Shown in pieces: positions 1 through 10,821 of a DNA stretch of 64,000 nt. Positions within the stretch are counted from its first letter, which is position 1. Every line of letters begins with the position of its first letter. The translations under genes and the position numbers were made by a program. The stretch covers positions 1,178,001-1,242,000 of the forward strand of contig CADCSX010000006.1 in assembly GCA_902805475.1 (NCBI GenBank). Reading direction: 5' to 3'. The notes below the pieces were generated by a model. That model did not search any database. It had not been told where the DNA came from and saw nothing but the letters and a program-made list of their open reading frames with translations. This DNA comes from Entonaema liquescens (Eukaryota; Ascomycota; Sordariomycetes; Xylariales; Xylariaceae).

Positions 1-1313
1 TTACGAAATAACATGACTTTACTTACCTACTAAACATTGTATTACGATATTACGACGTCGATGCCAAAGATCTTCCATACGTTGTACAAATACATCTATA
101 CTACATACGAAGATTTTGGACAGCACAAGATCGAATACATAATTAATCACACATTTTCTATAAAAGCGGCCGAATTGGTCCCGAAGACAGGATTACATGG
201 CGTTTTTGGATTAGGAGGGGGTTGTACTCTGATGGTATGAAGATGGGCATACGGGGCTACGGGTGCCCCTTTGGAGTTTGGACGGGTGGATGGAGGACAC
301 CAAAAAGGGCACCTAGCAGCATGTTCTAAGGAGTGTGGAATTAGGGATAGAACACACGGAGCCGTGTTCTTACCGCCCTTTTCTATTTCATATCATATAC
401 CCCAAGCGCATAGCGCTTATTTTCTCTTAAGGTATTAAAACTTAGATATAAGATATGTAGATACTAGGTTATATACATCTCATCTGGTTTATACTTAAGT
501 CTGAGAGAGCTACAAGTTCATATGAAGCATAGAGTATACTAAATTGCAATAGTCAAAGACACTGTCCCTTAAATCATTGTCCCTACAAAAGTCAGATATA
601 ACACGTTCTACTTTCAAGTTGCCTAGCAGAGACAGAGGCTAATACTCTCTCTTAAGTTACCTCAGCCTCTTTGAACATTGATTTTTTATTGACTACTATT
701 ACTTGGACCCTGCCGGACATGCTACTATGTATTCCATTTTTCTCCGTCCCAGTCTTTAGGACGAAGAATTATACTCGGCCAAATATGTCAGGTGCTTTGA
801 TTATGTTGAAAACCCCGTAGCAGCGGGGAGGAATAATACTTTACAAGAAGGGCACTGTAGCGTCCATAGAAGAACTATATTACTGGAAGGAGTATGCTGT
901 CTTCATACTTTCTCCCGAGAACGACACAGAGCAGCAAAAAGGTTATAGAGCATAGAGATATAGTCGCAATTTCGGGAGGACTATTGGAGCAAGTTTGACA
1001 GGTATTCGTGATTACTAGACTAGGTACAATTTTTCCTTTTTCTCGCGTAGCAGCTCTATGTCCAAATTGCAATAAGAGCAAAGCCTTCTCTCGTCTCCTC
1101 GATTAGTAGAAGAAAAAAATCAACCTCTGAGTAAAGCTGCGGGGGATAGATGGTTTTGGAAAGAACCCTCCCCGAGCTGCAGACCAAATAACGCCGCCCT
1201 CTGCCAAATCAAGTCATGCTCGTAGACGCCGGTATTTTGCAAAGCTTTCTTTTTTTCTCTCCCTGTCTCCTAGAGATAGGATAACCTATAAGTGGTGTTT
1301 AGGTTCGCGGGGT
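1..1313. other. intergenic, no gene recognised
   Basis: AT-rich sequence upstream of position 1313, which is the 3' side of the RPB5 gene. The open frames here (for example 37-240 and 875-1081) are short, have no recognisable protein features and no splice-site structure. The stretch just below 1313 should contain the RPB5 3' UTR and polyadenylation site. I see no RNA gene or mobile element. Confidence 0.6.
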
Positions 1314-2213
1314 TTATACGCACAGCCTGTAACTGGCGTAGCGGCCAGCCGTCTCGCTGGTACGGATGATCTTGACGACCTGGCCGCGCTTCATGCCGAA
1401 GTACTTGGCGACGGGGTCCTTCTGCAGGATACGCGGGAGCTGTGTCTCCTTGAGGCGGTAGCGCTTGAGCAGGGCGACCTTCTCCTCCCGGCTAAGGAGG
1501 ACGTGGCGGGGCACGAGCTCGTGGTGCGTGATGTTGATGAGCAGGTCCTCCTCGAGGAACCACTCGATGGAGGTCCACTGGGCGAACTTGGCGATCTCCT
1601 TCTTGGCCGAGGCCGACACAGCCACGTGCGACACGAGGATCCCCGTGCTATGGTTCTCCTGCGCGCAGAACTTGCCGAACTTTCGCATGTGCTCCGCTCC
1701 CAACGATTCCTCGTCGTGGAACTCTACCCATACCGTGCCAATGTCTGCTTTTGGGTCCGGGTTCGAGGGTGTTGCGGGGGCGCTTAGCTTCTTCATCATC
1801 TCCGGGCTTGGTCGTGCTGAGAACTTGAGCTTCGAACGTCTTTATATAGTTGGGCGTAAGGTTAGCTAGCTATTCCCATCAGAAATAAATTGCCTAGTGT
1901 TCCCTAATACGTACACGACAGAGCCGTCCATGTTGCAGTAGATGTTCTTAAACGATTCTAGCGAAATGTTGACTTCTGTTTCGGAGAGTTCATAGCCCTA
2001 GGTAGCGCATTAGTATATACGACATGCTTCGCGCGGTAAGAAAGCAGCGGATTGCACGGTTATAGGTTAAAAGTCAAGGGTAGATAAAGGGCATAGTTGC
2101 TTTCTTACTCGGTCTTGAACCATTTCATGAACGGTCCTCCATGCTCGCCACGTCTTGACCGCGATCTTCTCGTTCGCTACGTTGTTAGTAGAGTTGTTTT
2201 CGTCGTCCGACAT
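1314..2213 (-). CDS. RPB5: DNA-directed RNA polymerases I/II/III subunit RPABC1 (Rpb5)
   Basis: Shared subunit of all three nuclear RNA polymerases; it forms part of the lower jaw that contacts downstream DNA. I assemble three exons: 2213-2109, 1997-1915 and 1839-1314, giving 237 residues against about 215 in yeast. Exon 1 starts at the ATG in MSDDENNST and ends after VHEMVQDR; exon 2 reads GYELSETEVNISLESF; exon 3 carries the rest. Introns have GTAAGA and GTACGT donors and AG acceptors, and the phases agree. The C-terminal assembly domain is diagnostic: HELVPRHVLLSREEK, then LPRILQKDPVAKYFG, and the terminal SYRLCV. The insert before FHDEE (SAPATPSNPDPKAD) is filamentous-fungal low-complexity sequence. 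Its promoter region (2214-3004) is shared with the divergent BFR1-like gene. Family assignment is very secure; exon 1-2 boundaries are inferred by eye. Confidence 0.95.
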
Positions 2214-3004
2214 CGTGAAAGGTACGCGACTTTATTAATTTCGTATAGGAAGGGTCGGTGATTATGCTTGTGTGGGTGGTTCGTCGCGACACTTTCACGA
2301 GGTGGGTTTATCGAAGTTGAAGAATTGGCAAGTTAAAGAAAGACAATGCGAGTTCAGCCTTGCGTTACGAAGATAAAAAATTCCAAGGTACTTTGTATCT
2401 GTTTGGCTTTATCTGCAGGGGTTGAATGCAGATAAGGTACGTACCTGTCAAGTTGTGGCCAGTACATGTATCCTTGCATTGGTACGTACTGATGCGACAC
2501 ACCTTTTCAGAAAAGCTCATATTGCAAGTTAGGCAAGTCACACAATAAGGCTAGTAAGCAGATTGGCGGGGAGGTTAAGTACCTAGCGGGAGAATCTCGG
2601 TTACGCTTGGGGGAACTTGAGTAAACTGCACGGGCCACAGGGCGCCCAGGGGAAAAACCACCTGAGCCACAGGCACTAAGTTAACCTAAGTAAATTGAAC
2701 TAACTAGGTTAAAGTCCAATTGTTGAATCAAAATACTTTTTTAAAAATCCAGTGGACCGACTCCGAAAATTTCCTCTGCTGAACCTGGCAGGCCTTGAAG
2801 GACCCTGAGATCTGGCCTCCTTTCCCCTCGGTGACTCTTGGGTTTTTCCCAATCACTTTTTTTTTTTTTATGACCTATTCACTTACCTAGGCATTCCTCT
2901 CTTTCTGTTATATATAATAGATCAAGACTCGCTCTCTGATCCTTGTCATCTTTACCTTGTTCCATTCATTGTCAAATCCGTTCCTACGTTACAAGAGAGC
3001 GATC
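2214..3004. promoter_or_regulatory. divergent intergenic region RPB5 / BFR1-like
   Basis: About 790 bases lie between the two start codons, so promoters for both genes must be here. The BFR1 side has a pyrimidine-rich stretch (2811-2960, including a T run near 2858-2868) typical of fungal core promoters and 5' UTRs. No specific transcription factor site is asserted. Confidence 0.5.
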
Positions 3005-4595
3005 ATGGCCGAGGTAGCTGCTGCATCCGCTCCCGCCCCGGCGGGTGAGAACAAGAAACCCGAGAAGCCCAATACCGAGCTGTTCCAGGAGCAATTGGCC
3101 AAGGCCGAAAAGGAATACCAAGATGCTTTTGCTAGATACGTAAGTTGCGCATCCATAACGGGTCACGAGAGAGGTATGTGTGTATTAATAACAAAATATA
3201 GAATGCTGTTAAGCAAAAGGTCGAGCTTGTTACCGGAAACAAGAACAAGGACACTCAGTCTCCCCTCCAGAAGCGTCGCCAGGAACTTATCGCTCAAGCC
3301 AATGAAATCCGTAACAAGCAAGGCGCCGGCAAGAACGCTCGTAACACCAAGCTGGATCAGATCAAGCGCCTCGATGAACAGCTACGATCCCGAATCGCTG
3401 AGCAGAAGAATGCGCGCGGAAAGGTCAACTTCAAGAGTGTCGAGGATCTCGACCGTGAGATCGAGCACTTGGAGAAGCAGGTTAACGGCGGCATGATGAA
3501 ATTGGTTGACGAGAGGAAGGCATTGGCGGAAATATCTAACCTTCGAAAGCAGCGCAAGAACTTTGCCCAGTTCGACACTTCGCAAAAGGGAATCGACGAG
3601 CTAAAGGCCAAAATCAAGGAGATCAAGGATAGCATGGACGACCCCGAAGCCCGTGCGCTAAGCGACCAATACACTAAGATCCAAGCCGAGCTCGACACCA
3701 TCAAGGCGGAGCAAGACGAAGCATTCAAGAACTTGAACTCTCTGCGTGACGAGCGGAGCAAGCTACAGGCCGAGCAGCAGGAGAAGTTCCAGGCCGTACG
3801 CAAGATCAAGGACGAATACTATAGTGCGAAGAAGGCTTTTAGCGAGTACGAGCGTGAAGCACGCCAACGAGCCCGAGAACGCCAGAGGGCTGAGCGCGAG
3901 CGCATCGAGAAGGAGAGGAAGAAGGAACGTGCACAAAAGTTACTTCAGGAGGCTAGCGACCCTGCCTATCTCGAGGAGATCCGAAGAGCCAACAGTCTGC
4001 TGCAATACTTTGACCCGTCCACTGCCCCGGCCGAGAAGGCGCCTCTTCTAGCTGACAGCGGCCTGAGTGCTCAAGCTTCGCGCAAGGTTGATGACTCGGG
4101 CTTGAAGGGCGTTAAGCTGGTACGAAAAGAAGAACGTGATGACGAATATCTACCTGCTGTGAAAAAGGGCAAGAAGGGCAAGAAGGGTGGCCATACCGAA
4201 AAGGCCGTTCATACCGAAAAGGGCTTCAACCTACCTCCTGCTGTTATCGATGACTGCTCATTCTTAGGAATTAACCCTCCTATGAGCCCTGAGGATGTTG
4301 CTGCTGCTGTCGAGAAAGTCAAGGCTAAGCTAGAGCACTGGAAGTCCGACCAGCAAGCTCAGACTCAACGTGTAAGTTGTAATATCAAAACCTTGTGCTC
4401 TGAAATATTGCTAACGAAACCTAGAACATTGAGAAGGCCAAGAAAGAAATTGAGAAGATAGAAGCTGAGGAAGCTGCTGAGGCTTCCGGTACTGCAACCC
4501 CTAACGGTGTCAATGGGGACAAGAAGTCGGATGATAAAGTGGCTGCAGTAACATCGGATCTAAAGGAGGCATCATTGGAGGAGACATCGGCTTAG
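3005..4595 (+). CDS. BFR1: Bfr1-like nuclear segregation / mRNP-associated coiled-coil protein
   Basis: In yeast, Bfr1 is a polysome- and ER-associated RNA-binding protein named for brefeldin A resistance and also linked to chromosome segregation. I assemble three exons: 3005-3139, 3202-4371 and 4425-4595, giving 491 residues, close to the usual fungal length. The protein starts MAEVAAASAPAPAGENKKPEKP, and the intron 1 junction restores FARY followed by NAVKQKVELVTG, a typical family sequence. Residues of about 25-330 are almost entirely charged heptad-like coiled coil rich in Lys, Glu, Arg and Gln (for example KIKDEYYSAKKAFSEYEREA), followed by a Lys/Gly-rich patch (KKGKKGKKGGH) and an acidic tail. 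Donors are GTAAGT in both introns. The start at 3005 is preferred over the in-frame-unrelated upstream ATG at 2957 because only it opens the conserved N-terminus. Function is transferred from the family. Confidence 0.88.
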
Positions 4596-5012
4596 ACGTC
4601 CACTGCGCCACCAATTGCCAACCACCAGTCAGTCGAGGTTAAATAGATGGATTTTCGGATCGGGAAAAAAACCTCTGCCGCCACATACTATCTCAACTCG
4701 ATTCCCGACTTGAGAGAGGAAGAGCGGACTTCTGTTTTTTGCTTTCTCAAGTGGGACAAGAAATAAATGAACAAAAGGGGGCCTGGCTGGCTATAGGGAA
4801 AATATATTTTCGAGGGTTAGATTTCACAGCATTATTACCATGTATTTAGCACAGCACCAAGACGCCCAACCTAGGTAACCCTATTCCCGCACATCTCTCA
4901 CATATACATGTATATTCTTCTCCGTGTCTGGTGACTCTGTCTCTATGGTACTGTCCGTCTGACTTGATAGGGGGTAGTCCTCTTTGATCATATATACTTA
5001 TCATATTGGTAT

Positions 5013-5042
5013 GCAGCCGCAGCCGCAGCCGCAGCCGCAGCC
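5013..5042. repeat. (GCAGCC)5 microsatellite
   Basis: Five exact tandem copies of the hexamer GCAGCC in non-coding DNA, followed directly by an AT-rich TATATA tract. Confidence 0.9.
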
Positions 5043-5275
5043 ACATACGCTATATATATATTATATATACATATACAGAAGCAAAAAGAAATAAGCAATA
5101 ATAAATTTAACAACCAAGCAAACGATACCGCGGCATCGGCCGAGTAGCCTTGATTACTTACATACATACACATAGCCGTTCCCCCAATCCGGCGAGCTGC
5201 TTTCGCAAGATTCATTTCGCTTTTGCTTCAGCTGCTGGTCCCCTACTGCGATGTACATACAAAGATACCTTGGGT

Positions 5276-5299
5276 TAGGTAGGTAGGTAGGTAGGTAGG
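5276..5299. repeat. (TAGG)6 microsatellite
   Basis: Six exact tandem copies of TAGG. Shorter copies of the same motif, or its complement TACC, recur in many intergenic gaps of this window. Confidence 0.9.
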
Positions 5300-5632
5300 C
5301 AAGCTAACATTACGTGATCCTCGGGGGAGAGGAGGAGGGGGACCCTATTTATTTCCTTATTTTCGGTCTGAACAGGTTATCTGATTCGTCCCTTGCGTTT
5401 TTTTTTTTGACTTTGGTCTTTCCCACCTATCGCACTAATACATACATGCGGCGAACGGGAGAAGGGGAGGGAGGGGGCCGAGGAGGGAAAGTTGGTGAAT
5501 GACTGAATGACTGACTTAGACGTGCATGGACGAATGTCTCATAAAAACATTGGGTCGGGTCCCCTCCATGGGGTCCGTGGTGCTTCGTGTGGTTTTGAGG
5601 ACCGGCAGATGCGGATCCAGTGGAGATGGGTT

Positions 5633-5724
5633 AGATAGATAGATAGATGGATGGATGGATGGATGGACGGGCGTGTGGATGTGGATGTGTATATGTATAT
5701 GTATATGTATGTGTATGTACGTAT
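5633..5724. repeat. compound GATA/GATG/GTATAT microsatellite
   Basis: A run of AGAT units passes into GGAT units (about 5633-5667) and then into TGTATA/TATG-type units up to about 5724. It is non-coding compound simple-sequence DNA. Confidence 0.8.
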
Positions 5725-7388
5725 GTTGATGTATGCATCCATATTGCACTGGACATCTACGATGGCGAGGAGAGAGATTGGTCACGGTGTTGCGCTGCGT
5801 GTCTAGCTACCTAGGTATGCATTCATTAACATGCTTGCTTGCTTGCTCGTGGTCATATAGTATCTGCATCCACGTCATTCGAAGCCCGCAGACCGAATAT
5901 CATAGCACATCAGCTCATACGGATCGTAAGGAGTACGGAATATCTTATAGAAGAAAACACACCCCCTACCTATCTACCTTGCCTACTACCTCTACCTAGA
6001 GACCTCGTAGTGGCAGTTAGTAGGTAGGTATCATCTCATCACATCTTCATTCCTCTCGCAGTAACAAGTCCCCTAATTAGTCCATTCACCAACAACCTCA
6101 CTCGCTCAATACCACCCTTTTCTCTCCCTCACGTCTGGCTGATTTAAATCCCGAGCGGAAAGGACTGCCCGTGCTTATCGCGTTATATATGTACGTATGT
6201 ATGTATGTATATACATGTGTAGGTATATATATAAAAAAGGAGCTCGCCCACTTCCCGTCGCCTACGTGTCAGCCGCATCGCCATAGGGCGGGGGAAGCAC
6301 CAAAAACACGCGTGACTGAACGGCAAGCTACAGCTACAGCAAGCAGCAAGCAGCTCATCGTACCTTTCAACTCACGCACACTCAATTCCCCGTTGCTGTA
6401 CCCTGCCTGATCTGGTTCTGATCTGATGCTTTTTTGGTGCCCGGCGGGAAGACACGTCTGTCTACCCCCTACCCTACCTATCAAACCCTCCCAGCCCGAA
6501 TCAAACAAAGGAGGGAAAGGAAGAAAAAAAAAAAAGACGCAACTTGTTTGCCTGCCAACGCCCATATCCGTGGGTCGTTCCGAGCCATGGATTGACTTAA
6601 GACAAAGGTTTAATTAACTTTGTTGTATATTGATCTGACTAAAGTACCTCGCTCTGCTATGCTCTGCTCTGCTCGGATGATAAGTCGATAGGTATATCGT
6701 AACTCCGCTCTCTTTCTTTCCCCTTCTCTGGCGCAGGTAGCAAAAAATAAAAATAAAAATTCCGTCCCAATGTGCCGATAATAATAACGGGCACGGACAA
6801 ACAAGCACAGCAATAGAAGTGAAACAAAAAGTGAGCAACCAAGAAGGCAAGCGAGAAATGAAGCTTGCCGGACCCTTGCCCTTGCTCGTCCAACCAATAC
6901 CCATATGGAACACTCCGTACGCCCAAATAGAATTCCCAAGGAAGATGAAATTGCCACCCGTCTTAGAAATGACTCCCAAGGTCGAAGTAGAACCAGCTCC
7001 TCAAAGGAAAGCAGGAACAAAATGAATAGAATATGTGTTGAGTTGTGTGTGAATAGTTTGTCAAGAAGAGCAGATGTCTCGCCGCTATGCAGAAAAGAAA
7101 TGGTATCTGGGACGTTTTCCCTCCTTCCATCCATGCAACAGATACGGTGATCATGGTGCGCTTTCGTGGTCTCATAAATACTTGCGTTCTTCTTTTCGAA
7201 TTAATTCAAAGAAATAAAATATGTGTCGTATGTAGATATGCAGGTTGTGCTGTGATCCAGTTTTACAAGGGGTGACGGAGGGGAGGGCAGGATAGTCTTA
7301 AGGCGTAAAGCTGTCGAGGTTTATGGCTGGCCTAATAGGATAAAGCTTCTCACATCCCTTCCAACTATCATTCCGACTACGACTTAAG

Positions 7389-8171
7389 TCAGTAGGTCTG
7401 GAAGTAAGCAGTCGGCGGTGCGGTCGGCGGCCGGTACGTGCTATGCCTTCTTTGAGGTCCGGGTGGCGGTGCAAGTGGGTTCACAACCGGTCCCGGCGTC
7501 CTCCTGTCTATCCTGTCAATTCTGTCCATGGTGGGCGGAGGCGGTGTCCTTCTCGCAAGAGGGTTCCGTTCCCGATCCCTCTCATGGAAGGTATCCCCTG
7601 CCACCGTAGCATTGGAAGCATTGCCCCGTCTGCTAACCTTCCGTGATCCGCTCAAGGCACTCAACGGAGGGTCTTTGACTGCGGGCTCGTCATCTTGTGG
7701 TAGGGTCAATTCGACCAAACTGTAAAAATATTCTAGCACTTCTGGGTATCGCTGAACACTAGATTGCCAATCCTCGTCGATTCCTCTCTTCAGAGTCGCT
7801 TGGGCCGCGGCAATCTCGTTCGGGTGCGGGGGTGCTTGGTAGTAGTGGTATGCGTGTGCTGCTAATCGTTCAAGATGTTGCGAATGTGCAGCTTTACGTC
7901 GTTCCGTGAGCAGCCGGAAATACTCGAGTATGTAGTCCTGGGCGTGTGATCGAACCCACGTACTAGTATATACGAGTTAGTAGACTGTTATATCATCAAA
8001 GACCGGGACTTGGTGTCGATCGGAGATGGCACGGATCACTTACCGTACGTCGGTATATATGGATTGCATCATGCGGGCCTCTGCTTGCTCGACAGCGATC
8101 TCGAGCCCCTTAGCCTCGCAATCGCAGGCCAGGCTCGCGGGAGCGTGGCAGATAGCACAGTCCGGGTCCAT
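7389..8171 (-). CDS. conserved fungal hypothetical protein with N-terminal Cys motif
   Basis: Two exons, 8171-8044 and 7962-7389, encode 233 residues. The intron has a GTAAGT donor and TAG acceptor and joins YTDV-R-TWVRSHAQDY in frame. The N-terminus has a possible metal-binding pattern C-x2-C-x7-C-x-C (residues 5-18, DPDCAICHAPASLACDCEAKG). A helical middle follows (AVEQAEARMMQSIY, LEYFRLLTERRKAAH), then a Tyr/His stretch (HAYHYYQ) and a conserved segment EDWQSSVQRYPEVLEYFYSL. The C-terminal 90 residues are disordered and rich in Pro and Arg. I recognise it as the kind of small protein found across Sordariomycetes with no assigned function; whether the Cys cluster binds zinc is inference. 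The long leader upstream of 8171 may include untranslated exons. Confidence 0.85.
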
Positions 8172-8840
8172 TCTGATGATGGACTTGCGGGGTTTATGTT
8201 CCCTGGTATACATCTTAGCGGCGTGAAGCCGGAGGTGGCGGGCAGGAAAGCCGGGATGTAGAAAATGGTGAACATGGGCGGAAGGTGTAGAGTATAGATG
8301 GGATATTGTATGACAACAACTGTACACTGTTCACTTGATGACCCGAGAAGGGTCCATGGCAAGAGGAAAGGAAGAGGGAAAAAAGAGAAAAAGAACCGGG
8401 GGACCAGGGTAAGGACACGAGAAGTGACTGACCTGTATTATGAACAATAGCAAAGAAACAACACAGCAGGCTTGACAATGCGCAGAGTCGCAGCAGGACA
8501 ACGTGGGAGCAAGAGGGGGAATTGGTCGAAAGTGAGAAGCAGTCAGTGGCTAGCTTCAGAAAGTTGGCCTGCAGGAGCCAAAGGCTGACCGCCCTGTTGA
8601 GTGCCGCGATAGTCAATTGAGGGCAGCAAATAAGGAGGACCGTAGTCAGTTTGCGTCCCGATGGCACCGATATCTGGGCGCGCAAGATACCGCTTGTATG
8701 GAGCGTGGGGAACGCGGAGAGCGAGAGAAAATCTAAGAACCCGCGACGGGAGAGGCGAGGAATTACCTAGACTTGTTCGGGTGGATCAAACCGGGGTGTG
8801 TCTCTTCTCTCCCCTTATGCGGAAGTATGTATGTAGAGTA

Positions 8841-8880
8841 TGTAGTGTGTAGTGTGTAGTGTGTAGTGTGCAGTGTGTAG
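8841..8880. repeat. GTGTAGT heptamer repeat
   Basis: Roughly five to six copies of the heptamer GTGTAGT, the last ones slightly diverged (GTGCAGT). Non-coding. Confidence 0.85.
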
Positions 8881-9440
8881 CAAGTGAGGTGTGTAGTGAG
8901 CTTTTGAGAGGCTGGTGCTGGTGCTTGGTCTTTGGACTGGTAAGACCTGACAAGACCTGACAAGACTCTGCACAAGGACTGCACAAGAGGGAAAGGAGGC
9001 GAGAGAGAGAGCGAAGAGAGTTTAGAGAGACACAGTGGTAGGGATTGGGGACTTTGCAGAAGCCTACACCTGCAACTGCAAGCATCAAATCGTAAAAAAG
9101 CCCACAAAAAGTGAAAGCAGGAAGACCAATTGCTGGTGGAGAAGATGCTAGACGAAGCAGTCGAACGCAGACGAACGCAGACGAGAAAGCCCAGCGGAGC
9201 CCAAAGACGAGCTTAGCGAGCAAGGAGGTTCGTGAGGGGGGACGACAGTTATGTCCACGTTTGGCCACAAGGAGGAAATTTAGCTGTCGTGGCTCGAATA
9301 GGTGGCAGGATTACTAGTAGCATGCAGTGTGCATGAGAGTAACCCAATCGAGAGTTTGCATAATCCGGCCGGTCTGGTGTTGCTGCACGAGCCAGTAGCT
9401 AATCGAATGTTTTGGAGAGATGTGACGGGTAATGTATACG

Positions 9441-9466
9441 TATATGTATATGTATATGTATATGTA
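9441..9466. repeat. (TATATG)4 microsatellite
   Basis: Four hexamers of TATATG, followed to about 9540 by degenerate GGTATGGT/GGTTATGG units. Confidence 0.85.
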
Positions 9467-9920
9467 AGGTAAAGGGTATGGTTATGTAGAGATGAGAGAT
9501 TGTATGGTTATGGTATGGTATGATATGGTTATATATGTACGATGGTATTAAATGTATTATATGTTGTTGTGGTTATTGTTGTTGTTGTTAGGCCACACAG
9601 TATTAAAAAATAAGTAAAATAAAAAATAAAAAGGATGAGGTGTGTTTCGTTTTCCTTTCTTAGGTATATGTATGACAGGTTACAAAAAATGATCCTGTGA
9701 GGATGTCGAGATTGATGATACAGGTGATGAGAACAAAACAGCTGGATGGTTAGATGGTTGTAATGAGATTAGACCCCTACTATGTGATAGCATACCATTC
9801 ATATATATATTGGTATTTATATATATTCTGACCAACAAAACAAAAGACAGATCAAAACAGAGACGATCCTTCAAGCGCTTGCTTGTCGGCTTTGTCTGGG
9901 TCAGCTCAAACTCCAAACGT

Positions 9921-9994
9921 GGCAGCGGTAATAGCGGTGGTAACAGTGGTTAGCGGTGGTGGTAACGGTGGTAGCGGTGGCAGCGGTGGCAGCG
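9921..9994. repeat. GGT-rich imperfect tandem repeat
   Basis: Imperfect trinucleotide-based repeat of AGCGGTGGTAAC-like units. On the minus strand one frame gives a Pro-Leu-Pro run that ends a 103-codon open frame, which I regard as repeat-driven rather than a gene. Confidence 0.7.
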
Positions 9995-10695
9995 TCACTG
10001 ATGTTCGATACAAAAGGAGAAGGCCCGCAATCTCGAACAGTGTTTGAGGCTCCGAACATGATCCAATTGACTGCTCGGCCGCCAAGCTTTGAGTTGCCCG
10101 CATCTTGCTAGGACCCCCCCTCCCCTCTCCTTCACAGTCGTGCAAGTGAATGGCGTTCTTGCTGGCCCCTAGCACAGGCTCACCGCCTTTCGGGCGCATC
10201 CAGCGGCTCTTAAACACTCCGGTTGAGACGAGCCATTGGCGCCTATCAATCCAGTGAAGACCTTGTTTGAACCAACTATGTTAAAGGTCCATGGCTGATC
10301 AGAGTAACTACACGTCTTTGAGCCATCCTATATTAAGGTGTGTAAAATCTCCTCGATTGGATATTGTTCTGGTGATTTCGCACTTATACATAACATATAT
10401 AACTTAGGTAATTTATGTTGTATGTGCTAAGTTTTTTTAGTTGATTTTTTTTTTGTGTGCTACGCTGTCGTGCGAGGTTGGGTTCCTCCCCCCCGGTCCA
10501 ACATCCCGCGTTTTCCCCCCTGCCATTTCCGGAAAAGATATCCCGTCAACCATGTGACCTAACCACCATCCTTTAACCGAAGCCGGCCGCCGGCATTGAA
10601 GCTAAAAGCTAAAACTTTAAAAACGAAACGCTAGTCTTATCTTATCGACAACGCCACTTTATCGCTATCAGAGATTAAAAATTCATTTGGGGAAG

Positions 10696-10749
10696 ATGCC
10701 GAGAGGAAAGGGATTCGGTCGGGTTATTCTAAACCAGTTGGAAAGCTGA
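10696..10749 (+). other. 18-codon upstream open reading frame
   Basis: A short ATG-to-TGA frame beginning MPRGKGFGRV lies 72 bases before the proposed MTG2-like start. If transcription starts above it, it could act as an upstream ORF. Its use cannot be judged from sequence; chance occurrence is likely. Confidence 0.25.
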
Positions 10750-10821
10750 AGGTATAGCTTTTTTTGTAAATCTCAACCAAACGATTATGAATTTAATATA
10801 GCTTTCAACCGATACTCAAAA

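Larger units (their letters stand above)
4596..7388. other. 2.8 kb microsatellite-rich intergenic region
   Basis: No gene is supported here. The open frames are low-complexity products of simple repeats or lack any recognisable feature. The region holds several microsatellites (listed separately) and A/T runs. It separates the 3' ends of two convergent genes: BFR1-like on the plus strand and the hypothetical gene ending at 7389 on the minus strand. Both 3' UTRs must lie at its edges. Confidence 0.6.
8172..10821. other. 2.6 kb divergent intergenic region with simple repeats
   Basis: It lies between the start of the minus-strand hypothetical gene and the start of the plus-strand MTG2-like gene. 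The open frames are low complexity and none is convincing. It contains GTGTAGT, TATATG and GGTGGTAGC tandem repeats (listed separately) and homopolymer tracts. It must contain both promoters. Confidence 0.55.

Noticed and set aside
1465..1869. 134-codon plus-strand frame opposite RPB5
   Set aside because: It is the antisense shadow of the RPB5 coding exon, with no independent features.
9906..10217. 103-codon minus-strand frame with Pro-Leu-Pro tail
   Set aside because: The tail is a translation of the GGT tandem repeat and the rest shows no conserved feature or splice structure.
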